Positions 1-8,053 are shown, numbered from the stretch's first letter. The stretch: DNA of 10,863 bases from Lysinibacillus sp. (GCA_012735355.1 JAAYHP010000588.1:1-10863), one strand, 5' to 3'. Program-made: numbers and translations. Notes: generated from the letters alone by a model not told the origin.

Positions 1-11
1 AAGCGACAACT

Positions 12-45
12 TTTATATCATTTCATCTTTGTTTTTACTTGTCAA
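12..45 (-). promoter_or_regulatory. possible proximal promoter of tandem array
   Basis: Minus strand TTGACA (45-40) is perfect, but the -10 is ambiguous. By alignment with the two upstream units the -10 would be TATAAA (17-12) preceded by TGA, which gives a spacer of 22 bases. At a 19-base spacer only a poor TGATAT is available. It may be a weak extended -10 promoter or a decayed copy. It ends close to the window edge, so nothing downstream can be judged. Confidence 0.4.
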
Positions 46-80
46 CAACTTTTTTAAAACAAATTGTTGACGACTTTTTC

Positions 81-110
81 ATCATATCATTATGCGTTTT
101 ATGATGTCAA
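81..110 (-). promoter_or_regulatory. sigma-A-type promoter, middle member of tandem array (putative rrn promoter)
   Basis: Minus strand TTGACA (110-105), an 18-base spacer, then TATGAT (86-81) preceded by TGA. It is displaced 67 to 68 bases from the distal promoter and shares its layout, including G at the seventh base after the -10 and a GTCG element just downstream. Two near-consensus promoters in the same direction at this spacing are typical of tandem rRNA promoters. Confidence 0.7.
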
Positions 111-148
111 CTTGTTTTTAATCCGTCGCTCTCGGCGACAGCTTTTTT

Positions 149-177
149 ATAATATCATCCGTCATTTTGAATGTCAA
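149..177 (-). promoter_or_regulatory. sigma-A-type promoter, distal member of tandem array (putative rrn promoter)
   Basis: On the minus strand TTGACA (177-172) is a perfect -35 box. A 17-base spacer is followed by TATTAT (154-149), preceded by TGA, so the -10 is also TG-extended. The seventh base after the -10 is G, a plausible start base; rRNA promoters in Bacillus are known to favour GTP initiation. The bases upstream of the -35 (about 178-225) are rich in A and T tracts and could act as an UP element. Transcription would run leftward off the window. The rRNA assignment is inference; the promoter match itself is strong. Confidence 0.75.
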
Positions 178-335
178 TAACTTTTATAATATATTTTTTA
201 TCTTTTTTCAAAAGCTGTTTATATCAATAAAAATAACTATTTAATTACACTCTTTATTATTGTAATATTCACTAATCCATTGTTAATTATGCAAGTAATA
301 TTTCCCTCTTTAATATAACGAACAATATGCGAACC
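178..335. other. AT-rich non-coding stretch between the lysS terminator and the promoter array
   Basis: I see no open frame with a ribosome binding site, no tRNA-like fold and no conserved RNA element here. The part nearest the promoters is unusually rich in A and T tracts and may contribute UP-element activity. The rest shows nothing I can name. Confidence 0.5.
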
Positions 336-373
336 TATAAAAAAGAAAGAAGTTGCTCAACAATTAAGCAACT
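336..373 (-). terminator. intrinsic terminator downstream of lysS
   Basis: In minus-strand RNA a 7-bp perfect stem, AGTTGCT (373-367) with AGCAACT (357-351), extends by a U-G and an A-U pair to 9 bp around a 5-base loop. It is followed by a U-rich run (about 350-338). It lies about 100 bases after the lysS stop codon and before the promoter array, so it would insulate lysS transcription from the putative rRNA promoters. Confidence 0.8.
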
Positions 374-425
374 CCTTATAAGTCCACAATAGGCTATGCT
401 TCAATTACTATATTACTATTCAACG

Positions 426-455
426 ATCACATATTTATTAATCACATATTTATTA
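426..455. repeat. perfect tandem duplication of a 15-bp unit
   Basis: The 15-base unit ATCACATATTTATTA occurs twice in immediate succession (426-440 and 441-455), within the untranslated stretch between the lysS stop and its terminator. It looks like a recent slippage duplication in AT-rich sequence. No function is suggested. Confidence 0.9.
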
Positions 456-470
456 TCAGTAAATATATAT

Positions 471-1975
<1,505 letters not shown>

Positions 1976-2008
1976 AATTTATTCAAACGTACATGTTGTA
2001 GTCCATAA

Positions 2009-2023
2009 TGTACCTATTGTACA
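2009..2023 (-). promoter_or_regulatory. inverted repeat overlapping a possible lysS -10 box
   Basis: TGTAC, five bases, GTACA form a perfect dyad. It contains TACAAT (minus strand, 2021-2016), a plausible -10 box about 55 bases before the lysS start. No good -35 box lies at 16 to 18 bases, so the promoter is weakly supported. A dyad over a -10 could be an operator, or chance. Confidence 0.3.
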
Positions 2024-2171
2024 CGATTTCTATCTTCTCTTCATCTTTTTCAAATGAATTTTATTGTTTCAACTTTTTGAAATAATAGCTTTATTCCACT
2101 GTTATAGTACCAAAAAAGAACCCCGTTAGTAAAATAACAAAGAAATAGAAGAAATACGTTAGTATAGTTTA

Positions 2172-2197
2172 AGCCGCCTCAGTATTCCGAGACGGCT
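2172..2197 (-). terminator. stem-loop directly after dusB, possible terminator
   Basis: A 9-bp GC-rich stem (2197-2189 with 2180-2172, loop of 8) begins five bases after the dusB stop codon. In minus-strand RNA the sixth pair is a U-G wobble; in plus-strand RNA it would be a C-A mismatch, so the fold fits dusB mRNA better. However, the run following it on the minus strand (UUAAACUAU) is a poor U-tract, and the good T-run is on the other side. It may terminate weakly or mainly protect the 3' end. Confidence 0.5.
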
Positions 2198-2201
2198 CTT
2201 T

Positions 2202-3212
2202 TTAAACAGCTTGAATATTTTCTTCCAGTTCTTGTTCCTCTGGGACACGATTTAAAACAGCTCGCAATTCCTCTGCTGTTTCAATTTGGTTAATTACATT
2301 TCGTATTTTCCCGTTACCTCGAACACCTTTTAAATACCATGATGCATGTTTCCGCATTTCCCGAACTGCAACCACTTCACCTTTTAATTGCAATAAACGT
2401 TCAAAATGCAATAAGCAAACATCCATCTTTTCACGAACGGATGGTTCAGGCATTAACTCTCCTGTTTCAAGATATCGTACAGTCCGATAAATCATCCACG
2501 GATTCCCTAAAGCAGCTCGACCAATCATAACACCATCTACGCCGGTTTCTTCTAACATCCGTTTTGCATCTTGCGGTGTTTCTACATCGCCATTACCGAT
2601 CACAGGGATGTTTACATTTTTCTTTACATCTCTAATTACGTCCCAATTCGCTTTTCCTTCATACATTTGAACTCGAGTACGACCATGAACAGCTACCGCT
2701 GCCCCACCCGCTCTTTCAATAGCTTGAGCATTTTCTACAGCAAATACGTGCTCCTCATCCCAACCGATGCGCATTTTTACAGTGACCGGCTTCTTTACAG
2801 CATCAACTACTGCTGCCACCATTTCGTACACTTTATTTGGATCAAGCAACCATTTTGCCCCTGCTTCACATTTAATAATTTTATTGACCGGGCAACCCAT
2901 ATTAATATCAATGATATCCGCATTTGTATGTTCGTCTACAAATTTAGCGGCTTGGACAAGGGTTTCTTTTTCACCACCAAATATCTGTAGTGCCAACGGA
3001 TTTTCCCGTTCATCGATATAAAGCATATCTAATGTTTTCTTATTACGAAAAATCAACCCTTTATCGCTAATCATTTCCGCATATACTAAACCAGCACCGA
3101 ATTCCTTCACCGTTAGCCGGAAAGCCGAATTACAAACACCTGCCATCGGAGCTAATACAACTCGGTTGTCCAAAACGATATCTCCAATTTGGAATGGCTT
3201 TTCCTTATTCAA
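2202..3212 (-). CDS. dusB: tRNA-dihydrouridine synthase DusB
   Basis: FMN enzyme that reduces uridines in tRNA to dihydrouridine using NADPH. The TIM-barrel shows APMAGV near residue 21, QIFGG at 76-80, NMGCPV with the proton-donor Cys107, VKMRIGW with Lys146, HGRTR at 176-180 and GNGD at 207-210. The C-terminal helical tRNA-binding domain contains MRKHASWYLKG. Length is 336 residues; the Bacillus subtilis protein (yacF) has 333. The start is TTG at 3212, because a strong GAGGGAGG lies 8 bases upstream and the family begins close to FQIGD. A longer frame from GTG 3278 adds 22 residues with no ribosome binding site and no counterpart. It lies 79 bases after folK and is probably co-transcribed with the folate genes. 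In Bacillus subtilis the small gene yazB sits in this gap; here there is no room for it. Confidence 0.95.
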   Translation of the reverse strand: MNKEKPFQIGDIVLDNRVVLAPMAGVCNSAFRLTVKEFGAGLVYAEMISDKGLIFRNKKTLDMLYIDERENPLALQIFGGEKETLVQAAKFVDEHTNADIIDINMGCPVNKIIKCEAGAKWLLDPNKVYEMVAAVVDAVKKPVTVKMRIGWDEEHVFAVENAQAIERAGGAAVAVHGRTRVQMYEGKANWDVIRDVKKNVNIPVIGNGDVETPQDAKRMLEETGVDGVMIGRAALGNPWMIYRTVRYLETGELMPEPSVREKMDVCLLHFERLLQLKGEVVAVREMRKHASWYLKGVRGNGKIRNVINQIETAEELRAVLNRVPEEQELEENIQAV

Positions 3213-3220
3213 CTGTTTTC

Positions 3221-3228
3221 CCTCCCTC
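3221..3228 (-). promoter_or_regulatory. strong ribosome binding site for the TTG start of dusB
   Basis: GAGGGAGG on the minus strand, 8 bases before TTG 3212. It is the deciding evidence for the shorter dusB frame. Confidence 0.85.
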
Positions 3229-3291
3229 TTTAAATTTTCTATATCGAACGAAGGGACTTCTAAACTTCTAGATAGCACCTATCGTAATGTG

Positions 3292-3789
3292 TTAAAACAA
3301 ATTACTCTTCCATTTTTGAACGCCCTCTACTACTAAATCCATTTCCTTCAATGCAGATTTCGCGCGGGATAATTGTTCAGTAAAAGGCTCTTTTGCAATA
3401 TCCATCAATGGAACTAAGACGAACGCTCTTTCGAACATTCTAGGATGGGGAATGATTAAATTCTCCGCCTCAATATTTTCGTTATTATACAGCAAAATGT
3501 CAAGGTCAATGTTCCTCGGGCCCCAGCGAACATTGCGTACGCGTCCCAATTCATTTTCAATTGATTGGCATGCTTCTAACATTTCAAAAGGGCCAAAGGT
3601 CGTTTGCACATAAAGAGCAATGTTTAAAAAAGACGGCTGATCTAAAAACCCTACTGGAGCTGTTTCATAAACAGGCGACACTTTATGAACAACGATCCCT
3701 TCTTTCCTTCGAAGCAATTCAACTGCCTTCTTTAAATTCTCTTCTCGATTTCCCATATTTGTTCCGAGGGATAAATACACATCATTCAT
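3292..3789 (-). CDS. folK: 2-amino-4-hydroxy-6-hydroxymethyldihydropteridine diphosphokinase (HPPK)
   Basis: Transfers pyrophosphate from ATP to 6-hydroxymethyl-dihydropterin, giving the activated pterin used by FolP. Visible landmarks are the N-terminal YLSLGTNMGNR, the YETAPVG loop near residues 41-47, and the signature RWGPRNIDLDILLY (88-101) with the two magnesium-binding aspartates Asp95 and Asp97. PHPRMFERAFVLVPL follows at 114-128. The length of 165 residues matches Bacillus homologues. The ATG at 3789 overlaps the end of folB by 8 bases, and AAGGGG precedes it at suitable spacing, so translational coupling with folB is likely. No signature residue looks altered. Confidence 0.96.
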   Translation of the reverse strand: MNDVYLSLGTNMGNREENLKKAVELLRRKEGIVVHKVSPVYETAPVGFLDQPSFLNIALYVQTTFGPFEMLEACQSIENELGRVRNVRWGPRNIDLDILLYNNENIEAENLIIPHPRMFERAFVLVPLMDIAKEPFTEQLSRAKSALKEMDLVVEGVQKWKSNLF

Positions 3790-4153
3790 TATAATGACCC
3801 CTTACGATTTCAACAGCTACTTCTTTATAATGGCCTGGAATGGGCGGATCAGGCTTAATTAACTCAACTTTACAACCATACACTTGCCCATCGAATTTTT
3901 CTAATATCGCAGTAGCAATCGTTTCTGCCACCGCTTCAATTAATTGAAAAGGTTTTCCTTCCACTATGTTTTTACAAAGTTCATACACTTCAACGTAATT
4001 TACTGTATGATGAAGGTGATCCGTTTCGCCAGCTTTTTTTGTACTTACCGCTAAAGAAACGGTTACACGAAAACGTTGACCTAACATCGTTTCTTCCTGT
4101 AAAACGCCATGATAACCGTAAAATTGCATATCTCGCAAATGAATATAATCCAT
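3782..4153 (-). CDS. folB: dihydroneopterin aldolase
   Basis: Cleaves 7,8-dihydroneopterin to 6-hydroxymethyl-dihydropterin and glycolaldehyde, the step before FolK. Residues expected at the active site are present: Glu21 after FYGYHGV, Tyr53 in VNYVEVYE, Glu73 in LIEAVAE and Lys100 in IKPDPPIPGHYK. Length is 123 residues against about 120 in Bacillus subtilis; the family forms an octamer. I chose the second of two adjacent ATG codons (4153) because GGAGG (4164-4160) lies 6 bases before it but only 3 before the first. A longer frame from 4192 would run back into folP and lacks a ribosome binding site. The gap to folP is 16 bases. Confidence 0.95.
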   Translation of the reverse strand: MDYIHLRDMQFYGYHGVLQEETMLGQRFRVTVSLAVSTKKAGETDHLHHTVNYVEVYELCKNIVEGKPFQLIEAVAETIATAILEKFDGQVYGCKVELIKPDPPIPGHYKEVAVEIVRGHYNE

Positions 4154-4158
4154 CATGT

Positions 4159-4164
4159 ACCTCC
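4159..4164 (-). promoter_or_regulatory. ribosome binding site for folB
   Basis: GGAGGT on the minus strand between folP and folB. Spacing favours ATG 4153 over ATG 4156. Confidence 0.8.
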
Positions 4165-4169
4165 AAATA

Positions 4170-5033
4170 TTAATGTCTTTCAGGAAGTTCATCCTTCACT
4201 TCAAACTTACCCATTAATGCATCGATCATTTTTACTGTTCGAGCTACCTCTTTCACATCATGGACGCGAACGATATGAGCACCTTTCATTACGCCGTATG
4301 CACAAGTTGCCGCTGTTCCCTCAACTCGTTCATCAATTGGCACATTTAAAATGGTGCCAATCATCCGTTTTCTTGACGTAGCAAGCAACACCGGATAACC
4401 TAAACGGGCAAGTTCATCTAATCTCTGCATCGTTTCAATACTTTGTTGTAGGTTTTTTACAAACCCAATCCCCGGGTCTAAAATGATATGTTCATCAGGA
4501 ACACCTGCAGCTTTCGCTATTTCCACACTTTCTTTCAGATCATTTAAAAAGTCTTCAAAGTAGTTGCAATAATCAGTGTTGTCCCGATTATGCATCAAGA
4601 TTATTGGTACATTGTATTCTGCAGCTACTTTTGCAATGTTCGGATCCGCTTTTGCTCCCCATATATCATTGATCATATGAGCCCCTGCTTCCACCGCCGC
4701 CCGGGCTACTTCTGACTTATAAGTATCGATCGTAATAATCGCAGGTACTTCTTTCTTCAACGCTTCAATAACTGGTACAACACGAGCAATTTCCTCCTCG
4801 TCGGAAATACGTGTATAACCAGGGCGAGTCGATTCACCACCGACATCGATAATTTTTGCTCCGTCGCGTACCATCTCTTTTGCATGTTTCACAGCAGCAT
4901 CGAGAGAATTATATTTACCGCCATCGGAAAAAGAGTCTGGCGTTACGTTTAATATACCCATTACAAAGGTTTCCTTCGTATAATCCAGCTCTATATTATT
5001 AATCGTTAATGGCTTTTTATATTTTGAAAGCAT
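4170..5033 (-). CDS. folP: dihydropteroate synthase
   Basis: Joins p-aminobenzoate to the activated pterin from FolK to make dihydropteroate; this enzyme is the sulfonamide target. The TIM-barrel carries GILNVTPDSFSDGGK (26-40), GGESTRPG (65-72), Asp103 in TIDTYK, the INDIWG strand (121-126), DPGIGF (186-191), SRKR (220-223) and RVHDVKE (256-262). Length is 287 residues, in the family range. The ATG at 5033 follows AAGGAG by 10 bases; an extension to GTG 5090 has no ribosome binding site and no homologous sequence. It is the first gene after the cysK terminator and has its own putative promoter. Minor oddities are Val192 after DPGIGF, where Ala or Gly is common, and GTAAT at 239-243, where GTGAT is common in Bacillus. 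In Bacillus subtilis pabB, pabA and pabC precede this gene (sul); they are absent here. Confidence 0.96.
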   Translation of the reverse strand: MLSKYKKPLTINNIELDYTKETFVMGILNVTPDSFSDGGKYNSLDAAVKHAKEMVRDGAKIIDVGGESTRPGYTRISDEEEIARVVPVIEALKKEVPAIITIDTYKSEVARAAVEAGAHMINDIWGAKADPNIAKVAAEYNVPIILMHNRDNTDYCNYFEDFLNDLKESVEIAKAAGVPDEHIILDPGIGFVKNLQQSIETMQRLDELARLGYPVLLATSRKRMIGTILNVPIDERVEGTAATCAYGVMKGAHIVRVHDVKEVARTVKMIDALMGKFEVKDELPERH

Positions 5034-5096
5034 AATTTGCACACTCCTTCGAAATTCAAGGGTAAAAATGAAACCTAATTCTACACACACTAAATA

Positions 5097-5105
5097 AGTA
5101 TATCA
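5097..5105 (-). promoter_or_regulatory. possible extended -10 promoter for the folate operon
   Basis: TGATATACT on the minus strand matches an extended -10 (TG, one base, TATAAT-like). It lies between the cysK terminator and folP, about 65 bases before the folP start. No good -35 box is seen. A promoter is expected here because the terminator upstream should stop cysK transcription. Confidence 0.4.
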
Positions 5106-5130
5106 TTTTTGACTAAGAACCTATTAATAC

Positions 5131-5170
5131 GATAAAAATAAAAATCGACATTACCCATATGGTAATGCCG
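5131..5170 (-). terminator. intrinsic terminator of cysK
   Basis: On the minus strand a 10-bp stem (CGGCATTACC, 5170-5161, with GGTAATGTCG, 5155-5146, one G-U pair) closes a 5-base loop. It is followed by a T-rich run (5145-5132). It begins 13 bases after the cysK stop codon and makes cysK a likely single-gene transcript. Confidence 0.88.
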
Positions 5171-5183
5171 ACCTATTTACGAA

Positions 5184-6113
5184 TTAGTCTTCAAAGTTAT
5201 ATAAAGCTGTTGATAAATAGCGTTCACCGTTCGAAGGTACAACCGCTAATACGTTGGAACCTTTACCAAGGCGTTTTGCTGTTTCAATTGCAGCGTGGAT
5301 TGCAGCACCAGAAGAAATACCGCATAAAATCCCTTCTTCACGACCTACTTTGCGAGCTGTTTCAAAAGCAGTTTCATTGTCAACTTGGAATACTGAGTCG
5401 TAAATTTCTGTATTTAATACCGCTGGGATGAATCCTGCACCAATACCTTGAATTTTGTGAGAACCTGGTTTACCGCCAGATAATACTGGAGAATCTTTTG
5501 GCTCTACTGCGATAATTTCGATATTTGGATATTTTTGTTTTAATACTTCACCAGCACCTGTAATAGTACCACCTGTGCCAATACCTGCTACAAATGCATC
5601 TAATTGTACACCTTCAAAAGCTTCCACAATTTCAGGACCTGTAGTTAAGCGGTGAATTTCTGCATTTGCTTTGTTTTCAAATTGTTGTGGCATGAAGTAT
5701 CCATTTTCTTTTGCAAGAGCTTCCGCCTTTGCAATGGCACCTTTCATTCCTTCTGGACCAGGTGTAAGTACTAGTTCCGCACCATATGCACGAAGCAATT
5801 TACGACGTTCAATACTCATTGTTTCTGGCATTACTAAAATTGCACGATAACCTTTCGCCGCTGCGATCATTGCAAGGCCAATCCCTGTGTTTCCTGAAGT
5901 CGGTTCAATAATTGTACCACCTGGTTTTAAAATACCTTCTTTTTCCGCGGCTTCAATCATCGCTAAAGCAATACGATCTTTTACTGAGCTTCCTGGGTTA
6001 AAGTATTCCAATTTAACCCAAACTGTACCTTCGTTTTCTGATGTTGCACGGTTGAGTTTCACAATTGGTGTGCGGCCTACTAATTCAGTAATTGAATTAT
6101 ATAATTTACTCAT
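5184..6113 (-). CDS. cysK: cysteine synthase A (O-acetylserine sulfhydrylase)
   Basis: Pyridoxal-phosphate enzyme that makes cysteine from O-acetylserine and sulfide. The PLP lysine is Lys45 in [15 protein letters not shown] (72-77) binds the substrate carboxylate, [10 protein letters not shown] (177-186) binds the cofactor phosphate, and SSGAA near 267-271 contacts the PLP ring nitrogen. Length is 309 residues, one more than Bacillus subtilis CysK. The ATG at 6113 follows AAAGGGG by 8 bases; an upstream frame to 6176 would run into the promoter. It has its own promoter and terminator. In Bacillus subtilis cysK is controlled by CymR; I could not find a convincing CymR box here. All catalytic motifs look intact. 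Confidence 0.97.
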   Translation of the reverse strand: MSKLYNSITELVGRTPIVKLNRATSENEGTVWVKLEYFNPGSSVKDRIALAMIEAAEKEGILKPGGTIIEPTSGNTGIGLAMIAAAKGYRAILVMPETMSIERRKLLRAYGAELVLTPGPEGMKGAIAKAEALAKENGYFMPQQFENKANAEIHRLTTGPEIVEAFEGVQLDAFVAGIGTGGTITGAGEVLKQKYPNIEIIAVEPKDSPVLSGGKPGSHKIQGIGAGFIPAVLNTEIYDSVFQVDNETAFETARKVGREEGILCGISSGAAIHAAIETAKRLGKGSNVLAVVPSNGERYLSTALYNFED

Positions 6114-6166
6114 TTTGGTTTCCCCTTTCTTAATGCCGACTATTTTTATAGGTTTTACTTGTTTTA

Positions 6167-6196
6167 ATATTACCAATTTTTATTATCCATTGTCAA
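6167..6196 (-). promoter_or_regulatory. sigma-A-type promoter of cysK
   Basis: Perfect TTGACA (6196-6191), an 18-base spacer and TAATAT (6172-6167) preceded by TGG, so TG-extended. The 5' leader would be about 45 to 50 bases, too short for a T-box or S-box element. Between yacD and this promoter I see no terminator, so some read-through from coaX-hslO-yacD is possible. Confidence 0.75.
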
Positions 6197-6243
6197 CAAA
6201 ATTTAAGGTAAATAAATGTAAAATTTCGCTGTTATATGGAGAA

Positions 6244-7188
6244 TTACTCGCCATAAAACCATTCGGCATTAAATTCTTGCCAAAACAGCTCAGGAGTAAT
6301 CGATGCCGGTAATTGCTCCATCGCTAAAACCCTTTTGATATGACCTTTCACATCTTGATAAGGAAAAGACTTACCTTCATAAATTTCATTTACTTGAAGA
6401 ATCCCGTAGCGACCATCCTTTAATAAGAACAATTCACTTAATTCGCCTTCATTTGTTTTTTCCAATGTGCTTAAAATGGCCGAGTCGATATTCGATTGAT
6501 TTAATGTGATAAAACCAATATCTCCCCCGAGACTTGCTGACACTTGATCTGTTGAACGTTCTCTAGCTAAAACAGAAAAATCAGAACCATTTTTTAATTC
6601 CTTTATGACACTTTCTGCTTCATCTTTCGTTTCAACAACAATTAATTTCGCTCTATATGTAGTTGGAATATTGTATAGCGATTCATTTTCCTTATAGTAT
6701 GTTTCCAATTGCTCTTCTTCAATAACAATATCTTTCGATAATACTTTTTCTAAAATTAATTGTGACTTGATTTGCTCCCGAAGTTCTGATGCACCTAATA
6801 GTTGCAATGTTGAATCCTTTTCTCCAGAAGAAATCATTAACGACATTTCTAAATCTATTTCTTCGTCCGTTACTTTAATACCAAACTCTTTCGCCGCTTT
6901 TTCCATTACTTTTAAATTTACCATTCGTTGTAATGTTTCTTTACCATATCTTTGCTCCATTTCAGCTATCCATTGCTGACGGCTAATATTTTCCCCATCA
7001 ACGCTAGCGACAATTGTATCGTTGTCGCTAGCTCCACCTAAAACTGAAATTAACCATAAAACAAACCAAAAAACATTTCCTACAAATAAGATTCCGAGTA
7101 AAGTTAATACCGGTTTTGTTTTTAATCGACGTTTTGAAAGTGGCGTTTGACTGACCTGTCCAGAATTAATTTTCTGTTTCGATTTCAC
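6244..7188 (-). CDS. yacD: membrane-anchored parvulin-like (PpiC/PrsA-type) protein YacD
   Basis: Relative of the extracytoplasmic foldase PrsA. A basic N-terminus (residues 1-25) is followed by one hydrophobic segment (about 26-52) without a lipobox cysteine, so it is probably membrane-anchored rather than a lipoprotein, with the rest outside the cytoplasm. A SurA/PrsA-like helical part (about 57-170) precedes a parvulin-like domain (about 178-270). The end, EWFYGE, matches Bacillus subtilis YacD, which has 297 residues against 314 here. The start is GTG 7188, inside hslO (23-base overlap), with a weak AGAAGG before it; no better start precedes the membrane segment. The HI[LV]V histidine of active parvulins is Leu182 and the later YGYH histidine is absent (YGILQV), so isomerase activity is doubtful. 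The gene also carries a perfect 11-bp inverted repeat. Confidence 0.85.
   Translation of the reverse strand: MKSKQKINSGQVSQTPLSKRRLKTKPVLTLLGILFVGNVFWFVLWLISVLGGASDNDTIVASVDGENISRQQWIAEMEQRYGKETLQRMVNLKVMEKAAKEFGIKVTDEEIDLEMSLMISSGEKDSTLQLLGASELREQIKSQLILEKVLSKDIVIEEEQLETYYKENESLYNIPTTYRAKLIVVETKDEAESVIKELKNGSDFSVLARERSTDQVSASLGGDIGFITLNQSNIDSAILSTLEKTNEGELSELFLLKDGRYGILQVNEIYEGKSFPYQDVKGHIKRVLAMEQLPASITPELFWQEFNAEWFYGE
7003..7032 (-). repeat. perfect 11-bp inverted repeat inside yacD
   Basis: GCTAGCGACAA (7003-7013) and its exact reverse complement (7022-7032) enclose 8 bases. In yacD mRNA this folds into a stable hairpin covering codons 53 to 62, just after the membrane segment. No U-run follows, so it is not a standard terminator. 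It could slow translation during membrane insertion, be a processing site, or be chance. Confidence 0.85.
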
Positions 7189-8053
7189 GGATAAAGCCTT
7201 CTAACTCCGCTAGACTATATTGATATTTTTGTAAACAGAAGTGGCATTCTGCTTCTGCACCGCCATCTTCATCAATCATTTCCTGAATTTCTTGTTTTCC
7301 AAGAGATTTAATCGCCGCTCCAAAACGTTCCTTTGAACATTGACATTTAAATTGTATTGGCATCGTTTCTAAAAATTTGACATTTTCATCGCCTAATACA
7401 GCTTTTAAAATTTCCTCAGGCGTGTAACCCTTTTCAATCATTTTTGAAATAGGTTCAATCGACTTTAAACGGTTTTCAATTTCTGTAATTGTTTCATCAT
7501 CGCATCCTGGCAACAATTGAATAATAAATCCGCCAGCTGCTAGCACCGAGTTATCCGTATCAACAAGTACACCAAGACCCACTGATGAAGGCACTTGTTC
7601 AGAAACTGCAAAATAATATGTGAAATCCTCAGCAATTTCACCAGATACAATAGGAGTTTGTCCAGTAAACATTTCCCGTAAACCTAAGTCTTTTACAATG
7701 GTAATAAATCCTTCTGTTCCTACTGCACGACGAACGTCCAATTTCCCAACTTCATTTAAATCAAAATGGACTTGAGGATTTGTAACATAACCTCTCACTT
7801 CACCATTTCCATTAGCATCTACGAGCATCGGTCCAATTGGCCCGCCACCTTCGATCTTAATCGTAATTTTGTCATCGCGGTTCATCATTGCTCCCATCAT
7901 GACTCCAGCTGTCATTGTTCGACCAAGAGCCGCAGTCGCTGTAGGCCATGTATTATGTCTCTTTTGCGCTTCACCTACAGTTTCTGTTGAACGAACTGCA
8001 TAAGCTCGCACTAAACCGTTAAATCCCAATCCTTTTACTAAATAATCGCTCAT
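7166..8053 (-). CDS. hslO: Hsp33 redox-regulated chaperonin
   Basis: Cytoplasmic holdase switched on by oxidation. When reduced, four cysteines hold zinc; under oxidative stress they form disulfides, zinc leaves and the protein unfolds partly to bind clients. The cysteines are present as CQC (237 and 239) and CHFC (270 and 273) in the C-terminal redox domain. The N-terminal core shows [30 protein letters not shown] and the PSSVG stretch. Length is 295 residues, near the 291 of Bacillus subtilis. I prefer ATG 8053 because AGAGG lies 8 bases upstream and the family begins close to DYLVK. ATG 8059, overlapping the coaX stop as ATGA, adds Met-Asn and has only 2 bases to the same site. An additional cysteine at 184 (LPGCDDE) is Thr in Bacillus subtilis. 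It is tightly linked to coaX and overlaps yacD. Confidence 0.96.
   Translation of the reverse strand: MSDYLVKGLGFNGLVRAYAVRSTETVGEAQKRHNTWPTATAALGRTMTAGVMMGAMMNRDDKITIKIEGGGPIGPMLVDANGNGEVRGYVTNPQVHFDLNEVGKLDVRRAVGTEGFITIVKDLGLREMFTGQTPIVSGEIAEDFTYYFAVSEQVPSSVGLGVLVDTDNSVLAAGGFIIQLLPGCDDETITEIENRLKSIEPISKMIEKGYTPEEILKAVLGDENVKFLETMPIQFKCQCSKERFGAAIKSLGKQEIQEMIDEDGGAEAECHFCLQKYQYSLAELEGFIREIETEN

Larger units (their letters stand above)
3..190 (-). repeat. three degenerate ~66-bp direct repeats forming a promoter array
   Basis: Three copies of a loose unit lie head to tail. On the plus strand each reads CGAC, then ATATCAT, then a T-run, then GTCAA followed by more T-rich sequence. CGAC falls at 4, 71 and 136, ATATCAT at 15, 84 and 152, and GTCAA at 41, 106 and 173, giving a period of 65 to 67 bases. 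Read on the minus strand the same landmarks are a TTGACA box, a TG-extended -10 region and a GTCG start-proximal element, so the repetition is that of promoters. I infer duplicated upstream promoters of an rRNA operon lying beyond the left edge, because an rRNA operon follows lysS in Bacillus subtilis. No rRNA sequence is visible here. Confidence 0.7.

Noticed and set aside
125..147. GTCGC-N5-GCGAC hairpin followed by a T-run as a plus-strand terminator
   Set aside because: No plus-strand gene precedes it, and the T-run is the complement of the A-rich bases after a minus-strand -10 box. The promoter reading explains the sequence better.
3..190. Regularly spaced repeats resembling a CRISPR array
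   Set aside because: The copies are degenerate, there are only three, and the conserved blocks are promoter boxes. No cas gene is nearby.
2571..2990. Plus-strand open frame of about 139 codons
   Set aside because: It is antisense to dusB, has no convincing ribosome binding site, and its protein is a composition artefact of the opposite strand. Other plus-strand frames in the window fail for the same reasons.
6114..6166. CymR operator or sulfur-responsive riboswitch before cysK
   Set aside because: No convincing CymR consensus was found and the leader of about 45 to 50 bases is too short for an S-box or T-box.
7166..7188. The yacD/hslO overlap as a frameshifted fusion
   Set aside because: Both proteins end and begin as their separate Bacillus homologues do; a short overlap is ordinary in a tight operon.
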